A stretch of 7,887 nt of DNA from Stercoripulliclostridium_A sp045535235 (lineage in GTDB: Bacteria; Bacillota; Clostridia; Christensenellales; DTU072), in the NCBI GenBank assembly GCA_045535235.1, contig JAZSLG010000096.1, positions 1 to 7,887 on the forward strand. The letters are read 5' to 3'. Under the pieces are notes generated by a model, which worked only from the letters and a program-made list of their open reading frames with translations, had not been told where the DNA came from and searched no databases. A program made the translations under genes and the position numbers. Shown piece after piece: positions 1-5,700 of the stretch. Positions within the stretch are counted from its first letter, which is position 1. Each line of letters begins with the position of its first letter.

Positions 1-125
1 GACCGCTTGGCCTCCGACTTACGCGGACCTCTGCAACATAGAAAGTCGTTATCGTCGTTGCATAAAGAACGCCCACGTGAACAACTACGTGAGCGATAGT
101 TATTATTGTTATTAAAACAATTCAT
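1..125 (-). CDS. Small Cys/Asn/Arg-rich protein of unknown function, partial (5' end only)
   Basis: The gene starts with ATG at 125-123 and stays open for 41 codons to the left edge, so its C-terminus is missing. The start is supported by a near-ideal SD (AAGGAGG, 137-131) five bases upstream. The visible protein begins MNCFNNNNNYRSRSCS, with an Asn run at residues 5-9, an Arg/Ser patch at 11-20, Asp/Asn at 23-27, and cysteines at 3, 15, 22, 30 and 31, then a basic end (RGPRKSEAKR). No signal peptide or membrane helix is visible. I do not recognise a family. The Cys pairs could suggest metal binding or disulfides, but the spacing matches no zinc motif I know. It lies 63 bases downstream of folT on the same strand, so read-through transcription is possible. 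The strong SD favours real translation; function is unknown. Confidence 0.55.
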   Translation of the reverse strand, partial: MNCFNNNNNYRSRSCSRGRSLCNDDNDFLCCRGPRKSEAKR

Positions 126-130
126 AGAAA

Positions 131-137
131 CCTCCTT
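131..137 (-). promoter_or_regulatory. Shine-Dalgarno of the left-edge small gene
   Basis: AAGGAGG lies five bases before the ATG at 125-123. It is the strongest SD in the window and is the main support for calling the truncated small gene real. Confidence 0.75.
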
Positions 138-139
138 AA

Positions 140-163
140 TATGTAGCGTTTGCTCACTACATA
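140..163 (-). promoter_or_regulatory. Hairpin in the folT / small-ORF intergenic gap
   Basis: The arms at 163-155 and 148-140 pair over 9 bp (TATGTAGTG with CGCTACATA) around a six-base loop. One pair is G·U only if the RNA is read from the minus strand; on the plus strand it would be an A/C mismatch. This suggests that the minus-strand RNA forms the hairpin. It ends two bases before the AAGGAGG of the downstream small gene and has no U-run, so it is not a standard intrinsic terminator. A role in processing, stability or ribosome access is an inference. Confidence 0.5.
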
Positions 164-188
164 CTATGCAGATTATCTATTAAGGTTG

Positions 189-794
189 CTATTTTTCTTC
201 GGGCTTTTCTTCCACTCCGCTTTCCGATGCTTGCTTTACTGTGCGTTTGCTCGTCGTATCCCATTTGTCAAACACGAATTTTTTTAGCGGAATATATAGT
301 ACGTAAGTTATGACAATATTTATTACGATATTGATTGCTTGGAAGGGGGCCCTACCAATAAGGTAAACGAGGAAGGTCTTTTTGCCTTGCGCGTAATAAA
401 ACCACAAACCAAAGGTGTTTAATCCCAACGTGCATACTATAAATATGAATATATATGCTAAAATTATTTTTAGATATACGTTAAGCTTTGGGATTTTGAA
501 AGCTAGTCCCGATAATACTCCTATAAGCGCGCTTGCTATCATAATAAAGGGATTAAAAGGACCTTTTGGTGCGATTAAGCAACCAATCAAATCGCCCAAT
601 AAACCGACGACGCCTCCCGATACCGGCCCAAAGAAAATGCCGGCGAGGGCGCATATAACGTAATTGAACGAAATGGAGTTCGCACCACTGTTTACGGTAA
701 TGGAAAAGCAGTTGGTAATTACGGCAATAGCGGTCATTACGCCAAGATAGGCGATGCGCTTTGGAGTGAAATAAGCCTTAATTCTTTTGTTCAT
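189..794 (-). CDS. folT: Folate-family ECF transporter S component (FolT)
   Basis: This 201-residue integral membrane protein is the substrate-binding S subunit that captures folate and docks on the shared ECF module (EcfT plus two ATPases, not in this window). About six hydrophobic segments are visible, roughly residues 13-33, 41-58, 60-74, 80-98, 107-131 and 143-170. Gly/Pro-rich loops match the family: GPVSGGVVGLLGDLIG (56-71), NPFIMIASALIG (81-92) and a late R-x-P-x-Q segment (148-152). TM1 has a small-xxx-small pattern (G18, A22), comparable to the docking motif of S subunits. The tail is charged (EEKPEEK). I chose the ATG at 794 because AGGAG lies nine bases upstream; a start at 905 would add 37 residues that are really the riboswitch. 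A THF aptamer upstream fixes the substrate class, so I use the name folT. The gene has its own promoter and looks monocistronic or followed only by the small ORF. Confidence 0.93.
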   Translation of the reverse strand: MNKRIKAYFTPKRIAYLGVMTAIAVITNCFSITVNSGANSISFNYVICALAGIFFGPVSGGVVGLLGDLIGCLIAPKGPFNPFIMIASALIGVLSGLAFKIPKLNVYLKIILAYIFIFIVCTLGLNTFGLWFYYAQGKKTFLVYLIGRAPFQAINIVINIVITYVLYIPLKKFVFDKWDTTSKRTVKQASESGVEEKPEEK

Positions 795-801
795 AAAAAA
801 A

Positions 802-819
802 GTCTCCTTTGCAGAAGAC
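802..819 (-). promoter_or_regulatory. SD-sequestering hairpin with U-tract: expression platform of the THF riboswitch
   Basis: In the minus-strand RNA GUCUUCU (819-813) pairs with AGGAGAC (808-802) over 7 bp, including one U·G pair, closing a GCAA loop of GNRA type. The SD AGGAG (808-804) lies inside the 3' arm, and seven U residues (801-795) follow before the ATG. The element could therefore block ribosomes, act as an intrinsic terminator, or both. The 3' strand of the aptamer's closing stem (UUGCA, 842-838) is complementary to UGCAA (813-809) in this hairpin, giving a plausible alternative pairing when ligand is absent. Structure is seen; the switching direction (off with THF) is inferred from known folT riboswitches. 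Confidence 0.75.
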
Positions 820-837
820 AACCGGTACAATAGGCTT

Positions 838-929
838 TGCAACGGACGCGACACGTTATCGCAGATTTTTCTTTCGTCCACAAACGACATCCCATTTTGT
901 GGCACTTAACGCAACGTGTCTACTCTGCA
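838..929 (-). promoter_or_regulatory. Tetrahydrofolate (THF) riboswitch aptamer
   Basis: Read on the minus strand, the segment carries the conserved THF (folT) aptamer blocks in order: AGAGUAGA, GCGUUAAGUG, GGGAUGU, GGACGAAA and CGCGUCCG. The expected helices are present. A short P1 pairs UGCAG (929-925) with UUGCA (842-838). P2 pairs GACACGUU (920-913) with AACGUGUC (857-850), 8 bp. P3 pairs CCACAAA (902-896) with UUUGUGG (884-878), 7 bp, with the GGGAUGU core in its loop. This class binds THF and related reduced folates and reduces expression of folate transport or synthesis genes. It lies between a strong promoter and the folT SD hairpin, exactly where such a switch should be. The identification rests on recalled consensus blocks plus covarying stems. 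Confidence 0.95.
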
Positions 930-964
930 TTACCTATTATAGCATAATGCTATTAACTTTGCAA
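929..964 (-). promoter_or_regulatory. Sigma-A-type promoter of folT
   Basis: On the minus strand TTGCAA (964-959) is the -35 box and a perfect TATAAT (941-936) the -10 box, separated by exactly 17 bases. Transcription should begin near 930-929, which is the first base of the riboswitch P1 stem. The -35 lies eight bases after the stop of the upstream flippase gene, so folT need not depend on flippase transcription. Confidence 0.85.
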
Positions 965-971
965 TACGCAA

Positions 972-2474
972 TTAAGCACTTTTTAATTTCTTACTTTTTA
1001 GCAATTCTTTCAAGTTGAAAAAACCAAAAAAGTAAGCTAGGATAAAGTAGGCTACAAAGGATATACCCGAAGAAACAATAAGGGCGAAAATATTGTTTAT
1101 TTTGGACGCAATTCCGTTTATTGAACGTGCTAAGAATGAACAAGAAAGTGAAAGAATAATTACCGCAAACATTGGTTTTAGTATACCCAAACTGCCTTTA
1201 ATATGTTTTTTTAGGAAATAGGTGTTTCCTATTACAACCGTTGCTAAAAAGAGTAAATCGCTTATTATTACGCTATCGATTCCAACATGCTTTGGTAGTA
1301 CTACGGAGGAGATTAGCATTAACGCCGTGCCTAGGGCGTAGGTCAAAAAATTTTCTTTTTCCTTGCCGATAGAATTCATGCTACTTGCAAGAATATGATT
1401 TATTGGCATGAGAAGGAGTACTACGCTCGCTTTTTCCAGATAAATGCCCGAAGGAATATCGTTATATAAAAACCGGGTTAATTCTCTGCCAAGAGCTAGG
1501 TATACTACCATGAAGCCACCGCTAATAATCAAGGACGCGGATATGCCAGAGGAGATTTGTTTTTTTAGCGCCTCTACTTCGGCTTTTGCATTGCTAGCAC
1601 TCATTTCCGGAATAAGCACTATCGCTAGCGAGCTGATTATTGCGTTTGGTGCGAAAAGTAGGGGATTTGCCATGCCCGATATTCTGCCTACGCTAGCCGT
1701 TGCTTCCGCTATCGTCATACCGCCCGCAATAAGACCCGAGGGGATGACGAGAGCAACCGCCGTTCCTGCAAACGAGCCGAAGATTTTCATTATTGTAAGA
1801 GGGGTAGCCGGCTTTAGTATTTCTACAAACGAGCCGTAACGGGTGAATTTTCCGCCACGCCTAAAAAACATAATAATTATTACCGCCATAACGAGTAGGT
1901 CGCTAATTAGAAATGCGAGCGCTACTCCTTTTTCGCCACTTATTCCGCTAATTAGACCGGAAACGAAGAGGAAAGTGAAAATAATTCTCAAAATTTCCTC
2001 TATAAATTCACTCAAGCTAAAATCAAAAAAATGCTTGTTTCCCCAAAACCATCCGCGGATTACGATATAAAAGGTGGTGGAAAAAAGGGCGGGAAGCATG
2101 ATTTTTAGTAGTGGAATAGCACGCTCGTCGGAAATTATAAAATCCATGTAGGGTAGGGTTAGGTACGCCACGAGCATACAAATCAGACTGGCGCCCACTC
2201 CCGCAATTAACGAGGTGGAAAGTAGTTTTAGACCTTTATCACCGCCCGAATTGACGTTCATTTCGGCAATTTTTCGAGAAAGTACGGTGGATATGCCACC
2301 GGTTGAAAGCGCGATAAAAAGGAAAAAAACGGTGAGAGCCATTTGGTATAGACCCAAAACCTCGGCGCCCAAAGTCCGCGATAGATATATTTTGAAGAGG
2401 AAGGCAAGGCTTCGCGTAAGCACGGAAAAGCCTGTTACCGTTAGTAGTGATTTAAGGATATTGTTTTTGGACAT
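972..2474 (-). CDS. SpoVB-like oligosaccharide/lipid flippase (MOP superfamily)
   Basis: This 500-residue polytopic membrane protein has about 14 hydrophobic segments along its length, the usual count and size for the SpoVB/polysaccharide-exporter branch of the MOP superfamily. Members flip undecaprenyl-linked sugars or peptidoglycan precursors across the cytoplasmic membrane. Visible family marks are an N-terminal RTLGAEVLGLYQMA (33-46), RGWFWGNKHF (140-149) where relatives have a G-Y-F-Q-G type motif, the acidic SEFIEEILRII (155-165) after it, LIPEMS (287-292), and NSIGKEKENF (367-376). The ATG at 2474 gives the normal N-terminus for the family, but no SD is visible upstream. The gene is divergent from the giant surface-protein gene and upstream of folT, which has its own promoter. 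Substrate cannot be assigned. It could be a sporulation protein, a capsule flippase or a general lipid II flippase; no sporulation or capsule neighbours are present to decide. Confidence 0.88.
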   Translation of the reverse strand: MSKNNILKSLLTVTGFSVLTRSLAFLFKIYLSRTLGAEVLGLYQMALTVFFLFIALSTGGISTVLSRKIAEMNVNSGGDKGLKLLSTSLIAGVGASLICMLVAYLTLPYMDFIISDERAIPLLKIMLPALFSTTFYIVIRGWFWGNKHFFDFSLSEFIEEILRIIFTFLFVSGLISGISGEKGVALAFLISDLLVMAVIIIMFFRRGGKFTRYGSFVEILKPATPLTIMKIFGSFAGTAVALVIPSGLIAGGMTIAEATASVGRISGMANPLLFAPNAIISSLAIVLIPEMSASNAKAEVEALKKQISSGISASLIISGGFMVVYLALGRELTRFLYNDIPSGIYLEKASVVLLLMPINHILASSMNSIGKEKENFLTYALGTALMLISSVVLPKHVGIDSVIISDLLFLATVVIGNTYFLKKHIKGSLGILKPMFAVIILSLSCSFLARSINGIASKINNIFALIVSSGISFVAYFILAYFFGFFNLKELLKSKKLKSA

Positions 2475-2494
2475 AATAGATTTTATGCAAAGGC

Positions 2495-2561
2495 GGTTGA
2501 GCTAATGAGAAAAAAGAGGTGGAAGTTCACTCAACCTTCTCAAAACTCTCACTTCTTTTTT
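2495..2561 (-). promoter_or_regulatory. Interleaved inverted repeats in the flippase leader (possible attenuator or pseudoknot)
   Basis: Two inverted repeats overlap in the order B-A-B'-A' on the minus strand. Arms 2561-2550 and 2521-2510 can pair over 12 bp (AAAAAAGAAGUG with CACCUCUUUUUU, one mismatch restored as G·U on one strand or A·C on the other). Arms 2536-2530 and 2501-2495 pair perfectly over 7 bp (GGTTGAG with CTCAACC). The two cannot nest, so they are either mutually exclusive or form an H-type pseudoknot with short loops (13, 8 and 8 bases). They lie 21-87 bases before the flippase start codon. A role as leader attenuator is an inference; the same DNA could also act as protein-binding sites. 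Confidence 0.4.
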
Positions 2562-2581
2562 GATTGCCGATAAAAAAATGC

Positions 2582-2592
2582 TTGACGGTCAA
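2582..2592. repeat. 11-bp palindrome in A-rich DNA, possible operator
   Basis: TTGAC-G-GTCAA is a perfect 5-bp inverted repeat about one base, placed near the middle of the divergent gap and flanked on both sides by the same string TAAAAAAAT (2571-2579 and 2593-2601). Symmetry of this kind suits a dimeric repressor or shared operator. Each half also resembles a -35 box, but no good -10 lies at the right distance on either strand. Function is unproven. Confidence 0.3.
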
Positions 2593-2631
2593 TAAAAAAA
2601 TAAAATTTACGAAAAAAGGGGAGTCGATTAG

Positions 2632-2660
2632 TTGAATTTATTTTTGTGATGTGCTAACAT
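2632..2660 (+). promoter_or_regulatory. Candidate upstream promoter of the giant protein gene
   Basis: TTGAAT (2632-2637) and TAACAT (2655-2660) are separated by 17 bases, with A/T-rich DNA upstream. Both boxes match the sigma-A consensus at four of six positions. The predicted leader would be about 50 bases. Confidence 0.4.
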
Positions 2661-2668
2661 TATTGTAC

Positions 2669-2697
2669 TTGTGTGTAAATACGCACGCGTGTAAAAT
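2669..2697 (+). promoter_or_regulatory. Candidate proximal promoter of the giant protein gene
   Basis: TTGTGT (2669-2674) and TAAAAT (2692-2697) are 17 bases apart. The -10 is good (five of six) and the -35 poor (three of six). The spacer holds a 6-bp hairpin (GTGTGT with ACGCAC around AAAT, 2671-2686) and the 8-bp palindrome CACGCGTG (2684-2691), either of which could be a regulator site. It competes with the candidate just upstream; which is used cannot be told from sequence. Confidence 0.4.
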
Positions 2698-2708
2698 ATA
2701 TTACTTAT

Positions 2709-2713
2709 GGTGG
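2709..2713 (+). promoter_or_regulatory. Weak ribosome binding site of the giant protein gene
   Basis: GGTGG lies four bases before the ATG at 2718. It has one mismatch to GGAGG and short spacing, which is surprisingly weak for a gene whose codon choice suggests strong expression. The start is still secure because a complete lipoprotein signal peptide follows it at once. Confidence 0.45.
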
Positions 2714-2717
2714 TAAA

Positions 2718-2798
2718 ATGAAAAAATCCAAAAAACTACTCACACTTTTGCTAGCTACTATGCTTGTTCTCGCTTTGATGATAGGCGTAGTTGCTTGT
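2718..2798 (+). other. Lipoprotein signal peptide and lipobox of the giant protein
   Basis: Residues 1-27: a Lys-rich n-region (MKKSKK), a long Leu/Ala/Met hydrophobic core, and the lipobox V-V-A-C. Signal peptidase II would cut before Cys27, followed by Asn28 and Pro-rich, acidic residues. It is one of only three cysteines I find in the protein. Confidence 0.88.
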
Positions 2799-5700
2799 AA
2801 CCCTCCGGAAGACCCTTCCAATGACGACGACACCGTAACGGAAGAAACTACCACGACGGAAACCTTGTTGGTTACCAATGGTAAGTTTACTAACACCATC
2901 GGTGCAACCTACGTTAAGAGCGCATCCAACTGGACGTTGACTGCAGGCTCTTGGGCAAAATCCTCAACCGGTTTGAACACCGGTGTAGTAGATATTTCTC
3001 CCGAAACCTACTCGACCAACAAAGGTGCAATCAACGCAGAAATCGGTACTCCCAAGATTGCTCCCAACACTCCTAAGACCGATAACGTTCCTGACGATAA
3101 CAACGTTCTCGTTATCAGTATGGACGGCAACGAAAGCAACGGCTCCATCTTTTACGCATCCAGCGCGGTTAGCGTAAAGAAGGGTACTTACTACAAACTC
3201 ATAGTTGACGTTTGGACCCATCTTCTCTTTGATGAAAACGTTGATAACTCCAAGCGCGGTGCAGCTATCGTTATTTCTCAAGGAACCAGTGCTTCAAGCG
3301 TAGCAGTTGCTCAATTCCTAAGCATTAATACGAATGAAGAGTGGGAAACCTACGAGTTTTATATTGAAGGCTCCAACTTTGAAGACAGAAGCTTTAACGT
3401 TCAATTGTGGCTTGGTTACGGTCCTTCCCAAATGAAGGATTTGGTAAACAAAGGTAACACCGCTTACAACAGTACCTATACTGCTAAGGGTACCGCTATG
3501 TTCGATAACGTTACTATGGAAGCTATCGATAAGAGCGTTTACGACGCAGCTCTCGTAAAGCAATATAACGAACTTGCAGGCGCAAACGAGACCGCACGTA
3601 CCCAAGTAATGCAAAAAGCATACGGCGTTGCAAACGAGAAGAGCGTTGTTCTTAGCTATGAATATCTTAACAACAACTTTACGAGTGCAACCGGTTACTC
3701 AACTAGCCAAACTCAAAACTCATTCTTTACGTCGGCAAAAGTTGGCTCTACAGCTAACTACACCGTAGTAACCGGTAAAGAAGGTCTTACCGATACGAAC
3801 AATTTCCCCGCATATTCTTCGACAAACGATCCTACGGGCGTCTTTGATATGACCAAGCTTTACTACAATTACGTTGATAGTAATGATTCCAGCAAAAACA
3901 ATACTTATGCAAACGCTTACGGCAAAGTAGCAAGCACCTTTATTCCTCCCGTTGCAAACGATGGTTTTGGTATTAGCTACACTCCCGAAAACGGCTATCA
4001 ATTTACTCGTGAAGACAATCCTCTCGAAACCCAAGCACTCCTTGTTTACCACCAAAAGAATGCTATAAGCGGAGCAGGTTTCCAAAGCTCCTTTGATATT
4101 CTCATTGAGAACAATAAATACTATGCAGTATCCGTTTGGGTATATATTTGGGTACCCGAAGTAAGTGAAGAAGCTTATTGCGGAGTTAAGCCCACTCTAA
4201 CCGTAACCGAGCCCGTTGAAGGCGTTGAAGATTTCGACAAGAAGAAGGCAGAGTATGAAAAAGCCAAGGCAGAGTACGACAAGAAGATGGCAGATTACGA
4301 CGTTCTCTATAACGAGTGGTTAAAGTACGACGCATTTGCAAAGAACGCCGATGGAAATACCAACGATAGCAAGGTATACGCAACTCTACGTCTACAAGGC
4401 GCATCCACCAACTCCAAGTTGGAAACCAAGACCAATGGTACTTGGGGCGGATGGGAACAACTTACCATAAAGATGAAGGGTAACGAACTAGCCGATAGAA
4501 AGGTTGGCTTGGAACTTTGGTACGGCGAAGGCGAATGGGGTAGCGATGACTTGTATCCCGGTGGATGTTTCTTTGATAACATTACCATAATGGAATACGA
4601 GGACGAAACCGCTTTGAACAATGCTTACCCCGGTGGCACTCTTGAAGAGTGGGATAGAATCATGGCGGACGACTATGATGGTTTCAACCTTGTTAATAAA
4701 GCAGAAATCACTCCTTTCACTGCTCTTGGTGACAGCGAGGAAGAGGGCTGGTATTACAACGTTATTGACACCAACACCTTCGTTAATATGGAAGCAGACG
4801 ATAGCAACCTTTACGCAGGTGTACTTTCCGGTACCGCTGTACAAAACGGTGCAGACCTTAGTGCAGTAAAGGCATTAAAGGGTCTAACCTTTAGCGCAGA
4901 CGACGTATTGTCCTTGACTCGTCATGAGGATGAAGACTTTACCGACGATACCGAGACGGACGTATTCGACTTTGTAGTTCTTAACCACGCTGAATACACC
5001 GCATCCAAACTATACTATAAGCCCACCAACGATATAATCCTTAACACGGCACCCAATAGTTTCTACCGTCTATCCATGTGGGTTAACACCCAAAATCTAA
5101 AGAGTGGCTCCACCTTTACCATTTCCTTGTACGATGCAGAAACCGATTCTATTATCAACTCCAGCGCAACTCAAGCATCTCTTGCAGTAAGCGAATGGAC
5201 GGAAGTTAGCTTCGTACTACAATCTTCCGCAATCGAATCCGACGAAATGTATATTCTCGTTGAGTTTGGTAAGGGCGATATTTATACTCCTGCAAGCCAC
5301 ACCAAGGGCGCTGTTATCTTAACCGCACCTACTTGGAAGAAAATTGAGTACACCGAGTACAACGAGGCAAGTGGCAACTACGTTAAGAGCTTTGACCTTA
5401 GTGGCTCAACCACTACCGGCTCCAGCATTACCAACTCCGACTTTAGTGCAGTTGATTCCAAAGACTACAACCTAAAGGAAGAGGACGACGTAGTATTTGA
5501 TAAGACCACCGGCAAGATAGTAGGTATTGCAACTCCCAAGAGCTGGACCAAGGCTACCGAGGCATATCTAATTACTGCTCCCAGCGTTACTGCTAACGGT
5601 GCATATCTACAATGGAAAGAAACCGTTAAGGAAGCAACCCATTACTATATCTATAACGCAGATAAAGAACTCGTTAAAATACTGGACGTTGCTACTGCAG

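Noticed and set aside
140..163. Intrinsic terminator after folT
   Set aside because: The hairpin is sound, but it is followed by TTAAGGAGG, not a U-run, so standard termination is not expected.
795..905. A 37-residue N-terminal extension of FolT starting at 905
   Set aside because: The extension is translated from the THF aptamer and its platform. The inner ATG at 794 has an SD at proper spacing and gives a normal S-component N-terminus.
1444..2070. Plus-strand frames of 75-131 codons opposite the flippase
   Set aside because: They are reverse images of the membrane-protein codons. No SD or family resemblance supports them.
2582..2610. Promoter using TTGACG (2582-2587) as -35 for the giant gene
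   Set aside because: The -35 is excellent, but 16-18 bases downstream there is only AATTTA/ATTTAC/TTTACG, and the TAAAAT at 2601 is only 13 bases away. The two later candidates have proper spacing.
2707..2721. Four-codon upstream frame (M-V-V-K-stop) whose TGA overlaps the giant gene ATG
   Set aside because: The ATGA overlap is suggestive of coupling, but there is no SD before the ATG at 2707, and so short a frame arises easily by chance.
2964..4844. Several antisense open frames of about 70-120 codons across the giant gene
   Set aside because: They lie opposite a long coding frame with biased codons, which keeps antisense frames open. They lack SD sites and recognisable domains.
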